A stretch of DNA of 64,000 nt, taken from NCBI RefSeq assembly GCF_010389155.1, contig NC_057767.1, forward strand, positions 24,687,723 to 24,751,722. Reading direction: 5' to 3'. The translations under genes were made by a program, and so were the position numbers. The DNA comes from Erigeron canadensis. Its lineage: Eukaryota > Streptophyta > Magnoliopsida > Asterales > Asteraceae. Of the stretch, positions 12,749 through 23,889 are shown piece by piece (position 1 is the stretch's first letter; the number at the start of each line of letters is the position of its first letter). A model generated the notes under the pieces. That model had not been told where the DNA came from, did not search any database, and saw only the letters and a program-made list of their open reading frames with translations.

Positions 12749-12976
12749 AGTTAAAGGATTTTAACTTTGATATAAAAGGAAAATGAATTATTGATGAAGA
12801 TGAGATTAGATGAGTTTTGCTTCTTCTTTTCTTTTTGGCTGCAAACTCACGACACACAAAACATATATCAAGAGGTTTTTAGTATTTAGTTATGTTTTAA
12901 TTTAATTAAAGGTATTTTATACTACTAGATACACTTCATCCCCTATTTTTTATCTAACATTTCATTTAGAGACTAA

Positions 12977-14952
12977 GGGGGAGTTTGGTTCGCGAAATTT
13001 CCTGGAATCTGATGAAATTGGAATCTGAATTTCATTCCATATATTGTTTGGTTGACGGAATGAAATTCAGATTCTATTCTATAAGGTGTTTGGTTCACAA
13101 GGAAATGGAATTGGATTCCTTTGAATTCCATTAAATGAAGGAATTTAACATTCCTTAGCAAAATGGATGGAATGTTTGAAATTCTAAAGGAATTCAAATT
13201 TTAATAAAAGTTAACTTTTTTTTTTAATTATTATTTCATTATATATTTGTTATAACTATTATTACTGTGATTTTTGAGACTATATTTATCATTTATTATT
13301 ATTATTAATTAGAGTTTTTTTTTATTTTTATTAATTATTAATTAGAAATAATTACAAGTGTTTTGTTCATTTGAGGCCTAAATTTTCTTTGGAAACTAGA
13401 GGACAAATCTTGACCATTCGATTATCCCCTAAAAAATAAATCCCAACCCTTGATATCTCCCCTTCCCGTCGTCTCTTTCCTCCCAACACACACACACACA
13501 CACAAACACAAACACACACATAGATTCTCTCTCTCCCTTTTTTCCGGCAACAAGATCTTGAACCACGGCCATCTCCACCTTTATCTCTGACCGGCGACGA
13601 CGATCAACTCCCCCTCCTTCTTCTCAGGCGATACAACCGCCGGAAAATGCAACAACTTCGCCGGAAAACTTCAAACGCCGATAAAACCTTCGTTCCTTAG
13701 AATTAGAACATCACACTTACACCAAAACACTCACAATCACACCATGAACAAACCCTGACTAGAAATTAATCCGATCTACACTCGCCGGAAAACTTGAAAA
13801 ACTCACCGGAAAACTAAAAAACGCTATAGCTTTGTTGTTCTTCGAATTAACGCATGAAACTTGTACCAAATCACTCAAAAACACATTCCGCACAAACCCT
13901 AGCCAATAAACACTGTTTTTGAGCTCGCCGGAAAAATCACAGTGTCTTAGTGATTACCAATCAAGTTTGATTTGGCTTGACCAATCAAATATGATTGGAC
14001 AATGTCACCGGAGTAATTCACCGGAGTAACCAATCAAGTTTGATTGGTTTGACCAATCAAATATGATTGGACAATGTCGCCGGAGTAATTCACCGGAGTA
14101 ACCAATCAAGCTTGATTGGCTTGACCAATCAAATATGATTGGACAATGTCGCCGGAGTAATCCGTCGGAGTAACCAATGAAGCTTGATTGGCTAGACCAA
14201 TCAAATATGATTGCACAGTCGCCGGAGTAATTCACTGGAGTAACCAATCATGTTTGATGAGATTTTGATGATGGTTGATCCAAGTGAGATTAGTCCCTTG
14301 GTTTCCATCATTTTTAAAGGATTCATATGAATAATAAGAGTTTATAAAAATTTATTGTTGTTTTATAAAATTTATTTAATTTAAATAATAAGAAACATTT
14401 ATTTTATAAAACAATTTTATTTTATAAAATTTTAATTTTAGTTTATAATATACTAATATTTTATAAAACTAGAAATAATTACAAATTTATAAAAAAGTGT
14501 TGTTGTTTTATAAAATTTATTTAATTTAAATTATAAGAAACATTTTATTTTATAAAAATACTTTATTTTATAAAAATATTAAATTTACTTTATATATACT
14601 ATAATTTTATAAAAATATATTATCTTAAAAATTAATATTATTTTTTAAAATAAAATAATTTAAAATATTATTTTATTAAATAATATTAGTTTATAAAAAA
14701 TAAACTTAAAAAATTTTTAGATAGTTTTTTTATTTTGTAAAAACATTTATATTATCATTATTTAAATTATATATGTTTATTTACTATAACTATATAATTA
14801 ATATTATGAATTTTCGTTTCATTCTGATCAACCAAACACAAATAGATTATAATTTATTCAATTTTCAATTCCATCAGATTTTAATCCATTCAGATTACAA
14901 ATCCATCAGATTCTAATTTCATAAAAAATATTCTGCGAACCAAACGCCCCTC
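12977..14952. mobile_element. PIF/Harbinger-type element, 1976 bp, target duplication TAA
   Basis: The left end GGGGGAGTTTGGTTCGC pairs with the reverse complement of the right end, GAGGGGCGTTTGGTTCGC. Further inside, both arms hold GGAATCTGA/TCAGATTC blocks. It is flanked by TAA (12974-12976 and 14953-14955). The GTTTGGTTC-type terminus and 3-bp duplication fit Tourist/Harbinger. There is no transposase. The interior has a GC-richer, 5'-UTR-like stretch (13440-13950) with an (AC)n run and repeated CGCCGGAAAA, then 73-bp tandem repeats and an AT-rich duplicated stretch (14340-14700). Confidence 0.75.
13957..14250. repeat. Four 70-73-bp tandem repeats dense in CCAAT palindromes
   Basis: Copies start at 13957, 14030, 14102 and 14174, with a partial fifth at 14244. 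Each holds two inverted CCAATC...GATTGG pairs; in the third copy CCAATCAAGCTTGATTGG is a perfect palindrome. Between them lie (G/A)CCGGAGTAA motifs. Confidence 0.9.
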
Positions 14953-15059
14953 TAACACTTTTATAAGGAAATGACTCATTTATGCTTACTCTATAAAATA
15001 TAATACCAAGTATCATATTTAAAATAATACCGTTTAAAAATCGAGGTGTTAAAGAATAT

Positions 15060-15080
15060 CATATATATATATATATATAT
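15060..15080. repeat. (AT)n microsatellite
   Basis: An uninterrupted AT run just upstream of F-box unit 2. Confidence 0.9.
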
Positions 15081-15354
15081 CACTTGAGTTTTGAAAACCT
15101 GAAGTTGAGCTTCTGCTTAAACCTGAAGTTGAGTTTTGAAAATGCATGCGTGAACAATGAATCAATTTGTTTTTTATTTCCAAAACAAAGTATATATTAT
15201 CATTCTCATCATGAATAACCAAACCCATAAAATCTTAGATAATGGGCTTTGTTGTGTAAAATCAAGTATGGGCTTATGGATTTTCTAGATTTATATGCAC
15301 AGCTTACTATAAGCCTCTTTGTTGTTAGGGTATCTATATATCTTGGGGAACACG

Positions 15355-15385
15355 TAAGACTTCGGCTTCATATTATATAAAAAAA
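15355..15385 (+). promoter_or_regulatory. Core promoter block of F-box unit 2
   Basis: TAAGACTTCGGCTTCATATT precedes TATATAAAA about 110 bp upstream of the ATG. The same block stands before every F-box gene of this array. TATA-box function is inferred from sequence and position. Confidence 0.55.
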
Positions 15386-15490
15386 AAACCAGCCTAATTA
15401 ATTAGTCGGCCTAGAGAGACGATCATGCAGCAGGAGGAATAAATTAACTCGATATCAAAGCAGATTTGGAATTTAGAGATCCATAAGAAG

Positions 15491-16723
15491 ATGACTACTC
15501 GGGTTGACGATATGCCTGATGACATTCTCTGCAATATCCTCTCCCGATTACCAGTTAAGCCAATGGTGGGACGCTGTAAATGTGTATCAAAACGCTGGAA
15601 TGCTCTGATTTCGGATCCTAGTTTTATGATGTCTAGGTCACCATTGATCTATCTTGAAAGTTGGGGCGACGAGTCCGACGATGAATATACAACAGAGATA
15701 CCTATACCTATAAATCCTACATATATATTAGACGAAACTAGGGAATCGGTTACAGTTGATTTAGATGATTCAATCTTCAACCTCCCCCCTCCTGAACACG
15801 GGAATGCGGATCACCGGAATCGTAGGTTTGTGACAATTGTCGGAACTTTCAGTGGAATTATCTTGTTGGTGGTTACCGATTTTACAGAGTTTTATCCTAC
15901 TTTTTCCCATCATATGGATCCGCATATTATTTTGTACAATCCCGCAACCGGTGTTTATGAAATACTTGATGATGATCCAAATCCACCTTTATTTGATAAT
16001 CATTACGAAGACAAGCATGCATATGGATTTGGTTATGGTGCAACCGTAGATGAGTTGAAAATTGTTAGGTGTAGAAAATATCAATCGGATACTTGGAATA
16101 CTTGTGATGTACTCAATCTAAAAACACGTTCATGGAGCCACCCACAATTACATATCACTCATCAATATACTATCTTTAAAGACGTTGTTGGTACCTTCCT
16201 TAAAGGATATTTGTATTGGATAATCAATACAAATATATATTCAAAGAATGGTTATTCGAAAATCGTGGCATTTGATGTTGACAAGATGGTCTTTTCAGAG
16301 ATGCATCTGCCCTATCCGGTTATAAATGATGAAAACAATTGTTTGGGTACGTGCCATGGATGCCTATGGATGATCACCAACACCGCCGATGACACAATTA
16401 ATTTCGATGTGTGGGCAATGAATATTATTGACCAAGACGTTGCTGATAATTACTCATGGTCCAAAACATGTTCCTTGACAATAGGTTTGGAAGGTCAGCA
16501 TCATCTCTATTTTTATAGAATTATCAAAATTACCGATGACGGAAGAATTATAATATATGTAGAGATGGATCACTGCCCAGATAGAATCATCTACTACGAT
16601 ATATCAAAAGACTCGTATAAACTGCAAGACGTTGATCTAGAAAACGACCGGCCTAAAAGGGGCATCATATACAAAGAGAGTCTCGTATCGCCTATGAATA
16701 TATGTCATGCATGTTTGATATGA
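15491..16723 (+). CDS. FBA-type F-box protein (unit 2), intact
   Basis: Single-exon gene for 410 residues. Residues about 5-48 form an F-box (DDMPDDILCNILSRLPVKPM ... VSKRW), which in this family docks on SKP1/ASK of an SCF ubiquitin ligase. The rest has the landmarks of the F-box-associated (FBA, CPR1/CPR30-like) domain: LYNPATGVYEIL (148-159), YGFGYGA (178-184), VLNLKTRSW (207-215), GTFLKGYLYWI (234-244), IVAFDVDK (258-265), CHGCLWMI (288-295) and DVWAMN (306-311). That region is expected to bind the substrate, which is unknown. The start is certain: the preceding frame holds a stop, and the same ATG context (CCATAAGAAGATGACTAC) is kept in units 3 and 4. Length is normal for the family and nothing looks broken. 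Neighbours: its own promoter block upstream and ALFIN-LIKE relics downstream. Confidence 0.93.
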   Translation: MTTRVDDMPDDILCNILSRLPVKPMVGRCKCVSKRWNALISDPSFMMSRSPLIYLESWGDESDDEYTTEIPIPINPTYILDETRESVTVDLDDSIFNLPPPEHGNADHRNRRFVTIVGTFSGIILLVVTDFTEFYPTFSHHMDPHIILYNPATGVYEILDDDPNPPLFDNHYEDKHAYGFGYGATVDELKIVRCRKYQSDTWNTCDVLNLKTRSWSHPQLHITHQYTIFKDVVGTFLKGYLYWIINTNIYSKNGYSKIVAFDVDKMVFSEMHLPYPVINDENNCLGTCHGCLWMITNTADDTINFDVWAMNIIDQDVADNYSWSKTCSLTIGLEGQHHLYFYRIIKITDDGRIIIYVEMDHCPDRIIYYDISKDSYKLQDVDLENDRPKRGIIYKESLVSPMNICHACLI

Positions 16724-17762
16724 TCTCTTCTCGATATTTATCTGATACTTCTAGCCAATACCTATTTATCTATATATTTAAATATTTAGTGAAAAGAACT
16801 TTTTTGGAGCTATTTAATATGGTTTATTTATGATTATGTGTATTTAGTTAAGCAATTGTAATGTTAAGTTTTGACTGAATTTAAGGTTGTTTTGGCTGAT
16901 ATATATGTTTTTTGCTTCTAATAATTATGATGTTAATAAATGATTTAATACTTCTTATATTTGCTTGAGTTGAAGTTGCATTAACTCATCCACTGCCTTT
17001 TAATCGGTTAAGTCTCCACACTTATTTAAACAATATGAAAGAAGCTATTTTGCTTCGTCAATATAGAAGCTGAAATGAGTTGTCATCAACAACGTACCCA
17101 AATCGATATGGCGATATAACTTTACATTAATCAGCTGAGCTGTGCATCTGGTGCTAAGCATTGGACTGTGAAAAGTTTGAATGCTTGGTGTGGAACTCAT
17201 GATCTTCCTACTGAATGTAAGTCTCATCATTTGAAACTGAGTGCCCAGGAATATATTTAACGTTTCAAGAACATCATATTTAACAGAATAATATTCTGGG
17301 CTACTAATAATGTTCAAGAACATCATATTTGACAGAAATGTTTGATACATCATATTTATGTATAAAACTGCTTCATTTGTTCATTTCTCATGATACTTTT
17401 CAGCCCATGTATTTCTTTTCAAAACGAAACCGATATTACTTCTCTTTCAGGCAATTAGACATGGATTTTTAAACCCATTTAATGACCTTTTTTTATAGCC
17501 GCCCATTCGAGACAACAAAACTGGACCAAACTATGTATGCTGGTTAAAAATACCGTGTCGTCAGTAATTTAGATAAATCTTAAGACGATTTCTTTATTGA
17601 TGTTATTTGTTAATGGTGGGAAAATGGATGGGTCAAACGGATTGGATAATTCCGCCCATTTTCTTTATAACTGGTTGGTTTCGCTCATTTGACCCACCAC
17701 AGATAACATAGGACAAATAGACTCATTAACAATTAGTTAAAGTTTTTTGTTGTGTTTTGCAG
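16724..17762. other. Unit-2 3' flank, no intact gene
   Basis: Non-coding tail conserved in unit 3 (22892-23889) and partly in unit 4 (30517-30800). It holds the likely 3' UTR and, further on, intron-like sequence leading to the ALFIN-LIKE exon. Confidence 0.6.
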
Positions 17763-18158
17763 GAAAGGATGACCATTATCTATATGGATTTCCTAATGAG
17801 CAGTGGGAGGTGAATTTGCCTGCTGAAGAGGTACCTCTCGAGCTTCCAGAACCTGCACTAGGAATTGACTGTGCAAGAAAAGGACTGGCTTCGATTATAT
17901 TATGTGAATCGATCATATATGACTTTAAATTGAATATCACTTTTTATATATCCTGTTCACTTACCTCATTTGATGCTATCATCTAACATTCTAACCATCT
18001 TTCTTCTACTTTGGGCTGAATGTTTCAATTGGGCTGCAGGAAACTTCATAAATGACCTCTCAACAATTTTTGAACTTCTGTCAGGGGCGGCTAAGAAGCA
18101 AGAGAAGGAGAAATCATTTGTGTCATATCACAGCAGCAGCAAAAAGGTCAAACTCTAA
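17763..18158 (+). pseudogene. ALFIN-LIKE (PHD-finger family) exon fragments, unit 2
   Basis: After an intron acceptor (TTTTGCAG ending at 17762) comes [20 protein letters not shown] then ELPEPALGI, the signature of the N-terminal Alfin domain of plant histone H3K4me3-reading PHD proteins. A deletion follows; QEKDWL, the next family motif, is still readable in a shifted frame. A second piece after the acceptor at 18038-18039 gives FINDLSTIFELLSGAAKKQE and a Ser-rich segment. Missing are the start, the central exon (usually SLVAVHSD...ARFGF) and the C-terminal PHD finger. It is clearly a dead fragment, moved here with the F-box unit. Confidence 0.85.
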
Positions 18159-18774
18159 TCGTTCTGAAATCCAGTCACTTGAACTACTCTTGGCATGATT
18201 TGACATGGGTTTTCCCCTAGCAAAATACACTTTCCAGTAAGTTAATTCATGGCCAATATAATTGATAGATTAGAGATAGGCGGGTTGAGTATGAAGTCAA
18301 AACGTATTTTAGGTTTCAAATGCTCTTTCTAAGTATGGGCGGCAATTGGATGGGAGAGTGATTGACGTGCACACACTTTCTTTTGTCCATTCATGATTTA
18401 TTTCATAAATCCATTAAGCATTAATCATAATTACATAAACATTATTATTACATTTTATCATTGGTAATATGAATCTAAGAATCTTTGAATTGAACGATTT
18501 AGTAGGTTGTATGTATTTGATATAGACTTTAGGAACAACTTTTTTGGCTCGTTATTTTTTCTGATGTGACCAGTTATATTGTTTGAGACGAAACATACTC
18601 AAGTCTTTGACCCATTCACATGTAAGTTGGCCGAATACTCGAATAGCCCACCTCTGCAAGAAAGTGGAAGAAAAGAAAGCACAATCCTTCGTTTATATAC
18701 TGCTCGGCCCCAAATTTATAATAGTATTTCATGATTAGTTGTAGTATAATAGGTTACAGAAAATAGCCTAGTGG

Positions 18775-19036
18775 TAAGGCAAGCACTTGGTGACTTTAAG
18801 GTCTCAGGTTCGATCCCCGCTGGGGACAAAAAATAATTCCTTTAAGGTACTCGTTACCAATGAAGCCTAGACCCATATGTGAAGTTTAAATACGCGGGTT
18901 TGATCCTTCGGGGTGCCCAGATCATGTGGGGATTAGGATGGAGGTATTTAACCGGCATCATATGGCTCATACGGGGTGGGTCGATGGGTATCCAATTGTG
19001 ATACCGGGGCTAAGGTTCCCCCCATTTACCTTTTAG
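18775..19036 (+). mobile_element. tRNA-derived SINE, unit-2 specific
   Basis: The head looks like a Pol III promoter: TAGCCTAGTGGTAAGG as A-box and GGTTCGATCC as B-box, about 35 bp apart. A tRNA-unrelated body of about 200 bp follows, with a T-rich end. Units 3 and 4 run straight through this point (near 24970 and 31178) without it, so it is an insertion. Target duplications are not clear. Confidence 0.75.
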
Positions 19037-21530
19037 ATTTTTGCTGGTTAAACACAGACTAGGTTTGCTAAATTTTGTGCAGTATACAAGAAACCAAAAG
19101 ATTTTTATTTAGTTTCTATCATATGGAATTACGAGTAGGGACTCGGATGTGAAGAAAAGTGGCTCATACGGATAGGTTTGTAGCAAATTATGTGGAAAGT
19201 CGACAAATTATACAGTTAAAAAGGATGTACAACATCATTTGTACATGTATACCTCTATATAATTCTGTATTGTTTAATGTTTATTGCAAAAGTAAAATCT
19301 GGTTTGCTTCATCATACTCTTCCCAATTTTGATCAGAATTTCCATAAATAATATGCGCGTTATAATGTGATTACAAAGACTATAAACTCCCCATAACAAA
19401 CTAATGTATTGAATGAAAAGAAATAGCTGATTTGAAACATTAAAAGTACACCTTGGGCAACTTTCTTGCTTTGGGCATTTTCCACACAATCTTGGTGATC
19501 TTTTATACAAGTTAATAATGGTGAGATATCTGGACATATTGAGGTAACTCCAAGTTTGTGTTTCTTTCATAAATTCAAGACATGGGCCTAACTGGGACCA
19601 GGCCTACCCAACTCTAGATTGTGGTAATCTTCAAAAACTGACCGCCGTGAAGCCCTGAAATCAGGCCCGACAGCCTAAATGGTCAAGGGGGCTGGTTCTA
19701 TCTAAGCCAGACAGATTTTCTTTCTTAGTATTCAAAGTCAAATTTAGACTAAGTCTTACGCTTAAAACTCAAAAACTGCAACCTATAAATCATGCTTGAA
19801 TAATGGCTCTCTAGGCTATATCTTTTAGCATAAAACTCAAAAACTGGGTTAAACGTGGAATCTGTGTGGGCCTAAAACCGAAGTTTTCTTAGAAATCTGG
19901 GTAGGACTGAGCTTTGGACTATTTTACCGAGTTTGGGCTGGATTAAGGTTTTTAAAAAGGCTATAAGCAATTGTTTTTTTCGGGCTGAAACGGGCCAGGA
20001 ATTTCAGGGGACCAGGTTTTTTGAGACGGTCTAGGACCGGTGTCAGACCAGAATCATTTTCTGCGCCATAGTTATCTTTATTAATTCATTAATCAAATGG
20101 ACAGAAGACACAAAGCATTGATTTAGATGAGCTGTTAGGAAATTCATCTCCTTAGCTACCAGAGATCAGCCCAGGTGATATGTACACCGAAGATGCTAGA
20201 GACTGGGTCAGGTGATGAGTAGATAAAGTCATAGTAAAAGTTATTATTAAGACTTGACGTGTTAGAATCACATGATCAGTTTTATTTAAATGTTTCACTT
20301 TCACCAACTTGACACCAAGTGACTTGCTCATTTTTGAGCCTCTTATTACAATTTTCTTCTGAATTTTCTGTTTGGATGTACTTAAGGATTTTCGTTTAGT
20401 TATTGTTTGACCTCTGACATATGATATGTGTTCACTTTAAAGATTAAAGACTGGCATTCAAATAACTTGCAGAAGCTATTACAGATGCACAAGTGACATG
20501 CAGAGAAACAAGTCAAAAGATTTGACGATGACCTGTCTATTTGGGAAAAGTATGGAATGCACACTTGTCTCAGAATGTAATTAACTAGCCAGTCGAGGTT
20601 GTTGAAAAGTAACAACTTATTTGAAATGGGTCAAATGGGTTGAGAATAATACTAACCTTCTAAAGCTTATTTGCTGGATATATATTGATACGAGAAAATG
20701 ATGTTACTCATGTCGATTTTTTATACCCTCTGCTATGGCTTGGAGTTAATTTACTATAGTGGTGCATTAGTTTGAGGTGCCATGTAATTTTTATTTGCTA
20801 CACTCGTTATAACATCACGACATCGCTTGATGAACATATCTTGCAACTTTGCATGATACGTGTATATATATGAATATATAATAATCCTGAAACTAGGAAC
20901 AGGTTCTTTACGTTAAAAGTTGGTGTCATGAAATACTGTCTTGGCCACTGATCATGTCGATATTGATTGCATGCAACCCAATGTACGTACTTTATTTCGT
21001 ATTCTGTTCTGTAATGTACCATAAAAATCTTGTAATGGTTCGATTCTAGTGAATAATCTGATCTCAGAATAAGGGAGTCATATTACCGGCAATGGTTTCT
21101 TTAATTTGACATGTTAAAAAGTTCTGAAGTACAAAAACACATAGTAGATAGTGGTAATTAGATGCAATGGCTAAAGTAAGTACAATACACATCAAACAAA
21201 AAGATCCTTATCATGTAAAATGTATACCAACTTAACAAATTGTATTGTAACATATCCGTTTTATGGTAAACAATCACTCTGAGTTTTGAAAACCGGCCTG
21301 AAGCAGCAGCTACTATAACAATGCAATCAGAAATAATTATAATCTTGTGACCAAACACGTTCAAGCTACCCATCTCATCTCATCATGAATAACCAAACCC
21401 ATAGAAATAAATAAAAATCTAGCTAGATAATAGGCTTTGTTGAGTAAAATCAAGTATGGGCCTATGGATTTTCTAGATTTATATGCACAGCACGGGTCTT
21501 TCTTTCTTACTTTAGGCCTTTTTTGTTGGT
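19037..21530. other. Unit-2 tail, no intact gene
   Basis: Shared non-coding sequence of the repeat unit. Near 19535 about 740 bp present in unit 3 (about 25603-26340) are missing; that segment held the two-exon fragment seen in units 3 and 4. The empty site of the unit-1 hAT insertion is at 21144-21151. Confidence 0.6.
20102..20220 (+). pseudogene. Fragment of an unidentified gene (SIDLDELLG piece), unit 2
   Basis: Reads QKTQSIDLDELLGNSSP, stop, then LPEISPGDMYTEDARD. The same piece is fused in frame to the F-box relic at 6142-6262 and recurs damaged at 26922 and 27907. I do not recognise the parent gene. The acidic C-terminal character and stops shared at one site (units 2 and 3) suggest a fossil exon copied with the unit. 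Confidence 0.5.
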
Positions 21531-21562
21531 AAGACCTAGCTGCGGCTTCATATATTATAAAA
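21531..21562 (+). promoter_or_regulatory. Core promoter block of F-box unit 3
   Basis: AAGACCTAGCTGCGGCTTCA is followed directly by TATATTATAAAA, about 115 bp upstream of the conserved ATG. Same layout as unit 2. Confidence 0.55.
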
Positions 21563-21673
21563 AAAACCCAGTCTAATTAATTAGCCGGCATAGAGCTAGA
21601 GACGATCATGCTGCAGGAGGAATTAATTAACTCGATATCAAAGCAGATTTGGAATTTAGAGATCCATAAGAAG

Positions 21674-22891
21674 ATGACTACCGGGGTTGATGATATGCCT
21701 GATGGCATCCTCTGCAATATCCTCTCCCGATTACCAGTTAAGCCAATGGTGGGACGCTGTAGATGTGTATCAAAACTCTGGAATGCTCTGATTTCGGATC
21801 CTAGTTTTATGATGTCCAGGTCACCATTGATCTTTCTTGAAAGTTGGGGCGACGAGTCCGATGATGAATATACAACAGAGATACCTATACCTATAAATCC
21901 TACTTATATATTAGACGAATCGGTGACTCACAATTTAGATGATTCACTTTTCAACCTCCCCGCTTCTGAATACGATCGTGATCAGCGGAATCGTAGGTCC
22001 GTGACAATTGTTGGAACTTTCAGTGGAATTATCTTGTTGGTGGTTAACGATTTTACTAAGTTTTATTCTAGTTATTATGTTCGTATGAATCCACATATTA
22101 TATTGTACAATCCCACAACCAGTGTTTATGACATACTTGATGATGATCAAAATCCACCTTTATATTATTATTCCGATGAATTAGATCATGCATATGGATT
22201 TGGTTATGGTGCAACCATTGATGAATTGAGAATTGTTAGGTTTGGAAAATATCATTGGGATACTTGGAATACTTGTGATGTACTCAATCTAAAAACACGT
22301 TCATGGAGCCACCCACAACTACTTACCACTCATGAATATGCTACCTTTAAAGACGTTGTTGGTACCTTCCTTAAAGGATATTTGTATTGGATAATCAATA
22401 CAAATATATATTCAAAGAATGGTTATTCGAAAATCGTGGCATTTGATGTTGACAAGATGGTCTTTTCAGAGATGCATCTGCCTGATCAGGCTATCAATAA
22501 TGAATATAATCGTTTGGGTACGTGTCATGGATGCCTATGGATGATCACTAACACCGACGATGACACACTTAATTTCGATGTGTGGGTAATGAATATTAAT
22601 GACCAAGGCGTTGATGATAATTACTCGTGGTCCAAAACATGTTCCTTCACAATAGGTTTGGAAGGCCAGCATGATCTCTGTTTTTATAGAATTATCAAAA
22701 TAACTGATGACGGAAGAATTATAATATATGTAGAAATGGATGACTGCCCAGATAGAATCATCTACTACGATACATCTAAACACTCGTATAAACTGCAAGA
22801 CATTGTTCTTAAATACCGGCCTAACAGGGGCATCATATACAAGGAGAGTCTCGTATCGCCTATGAATATATGTCGTGCATGTTTGATATGA
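21674..22891 (+). CDS. FBA-type F-box protein (unit 3), intact
   Basis: Single-exon gene for 405 residues, a close paralogue of the genes at 15491 and 29302. The F-box is DDMPDGILCNILSRLPVKPM at the N-terminus, followed by FBA landmarks LYNPTTSVYDIL, YGFGYGA, VLNLKTRSW, GTFLKGYLYWI, IVAFDVDK, CHGCLWMI and DVWVMN. The frame stays open back to an ATG at 21608 (22 extra codons), but in unit 2 the matching leader is interrupted by a stop. The ATG at 21674 is the conserved start, and the earlier ATG lies in 5' UTR sequence. Changes within the middle (YYYSDELDHAY for FDNHYEDKHAY) show that the substrate-facing part has diverged faster than the F-box. Expected role: SCF substrate adaptor; target unknown. 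Confidence 0.93.
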   Translation: MTTGVDDMPDGILCNILSRLPVKPMVGRCRCVSKLWNALISDPSFMMSRSPLIFLESWGDESDDEYTTEIPIPINPTYILDESVTHNLDDSLFNLPASEYDRDQRNRRSVTIVGTFSGIILLVVNDFTKFYSSYYVRMNPHIILYNPTTSVYDILDDDQNPPLYYYSDELDHAYGFGYGATIDELRIVRFGKYHWDTWNTCDVLNLKTRSWSHPQLLTTHEYATFKDVVGTFLKGYLYWIINTNIYSKNGYSKIVAFDVDKMVFSEMHLPDQAINNEYNRLGTCHGCLWMITNTDDDTLNFDVWVMNINDQGVDDNYSWSKTCSFTIGLEGQHDLCFYRIIKITDDGRIIIYVEMDDCPDRIIYYDTSKHSYKLQDIVLKYRPNRGIIYKESLVSPMNICRACLI

Positions 22892-23889
22892 TCTCTTATG
22901 GATCGTTATCTGATACTACTAGCCAGTATCTATCTATCTATATATATTTAAATATTTACTGAAAGATACGTTTTTGGAGCTATTTAATATGGTTTATTTA
23001 TGATTAAGTGTATTTAGTTGAGCAATTGTAGTGTTAGGTTTTGGCTGAATGTAAGGCTGCTTTGGCTGAATTATATGTTTTTATATTGCTTCCAATAGTT
23101 ATAATGCTAATAAATCATGATTTAATACTTCTTATATTTGGTTTCGTGTATGTGATTATATTTGCCTGAGTTGAAGTTGCATTTTAATCGGTTTAGTCTC
23201 CACACTTTTTTAAACAATATGAAAGAAGCTATTTTGCTTCGTCAATAAAGAAGCTGAAATGAGTTTGTCATCAACTACCCAAACCGATATAACTTGCCAT
23301 TTATCAGCTGAGCTGTGCATTGGACTATAGAAATTTGAATGCTTGGTGTGGACCTCATGATCTTCCTACTGAATGTAAGTCTGATCATGATATATAATAG
23401 TTTGATACATCATATTTATGTGTCAAACTGTTTCATTTGTTCATTTCTCATGATACTTTTCAGCTCATGTATTTCTTTTCAAAAGAAACCGATATTACTT
23501 CTCTTTCAGGCAATTAGACATGGATTTTTGAAACCCATTTGATGATTTGATCCTTATTTTTATAGCAGCCCATTCAAGACAACAAAAGTGGATCAAACTA
23601 TGTATGCTGGTTAAAAATACAGTGTCATCAGTAATTTAGATGAATCTAAAGACGATTTGTTTTGAGGTAAATGACAGTTGCGGTGCTGTCCAACCATTGC
23701 GTTCAAGGTATAAATATGTGGCTTTATGATGTTATTTGTTAATGGTGGGAAAATGGATGGGTCAAATGGGTTGGGTAATTTGGCCCATTTTCTTTATAAC
23801 TGTTTGGTTTGGCTCATTTGACTCACTACAGTTAACATCAACAAATGGACACATTAACAATTAGTTAAAGTTTGTGGTGTGTTTTGCAG
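22892..23889. other. Unit-3 3' flank, no intact gene
   Basis: Matches the unit-2 tail (16724-17762) with small indels. Probable 3' UTR, then intron-like DNA. Confidence 0.6.

Larger units (their letters stand above)
8564..12856. mobile_element. Probable solo LTR, split by a CACTA element
   Basis: The sequence starts TGAATATGAAACGACC and ends CACGACACA, giving TG...CA ends, between 5-bp direct repeats CAAAA (8559-8563 and 12857-12861). Removing the nested CACTA element leaves about 1.7 kb. Paired GGTGAGT (near 9049) and ACTCACCTT (near 12121) motifs resemble those in the better-supported LTR at 34113. No gag-pol coding is present. CAAAA is low-complexity, so the borders need confirmation. Confidence 0.5.

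Noticed and set aside
12633..12857. 74-codon minus-strand frame with poly-Ile/poly-Ser
   Set aside because: Pure translation of the (ATT)n/(GAT)n microsatellite.
14005..14247. 80-codon repeat protein frame
   Set aside because: Translation of the 73-bp tandem repeats inside the Harbinger-type element; the repeat length is not always a multiple of three, and there is no start context.
18775..18860. Possible tRNA gene
   Set aside because: A- and B-box-like motifs are present, but there is no cloverleaf or acceptor stem, and the body continues as a SINE.
21608..21673. N-terminal extension of the unit-3 F-box protein
   Set aside because: The matching leader in unit 2 contains an in-frame stop; the conserved start is 21674.
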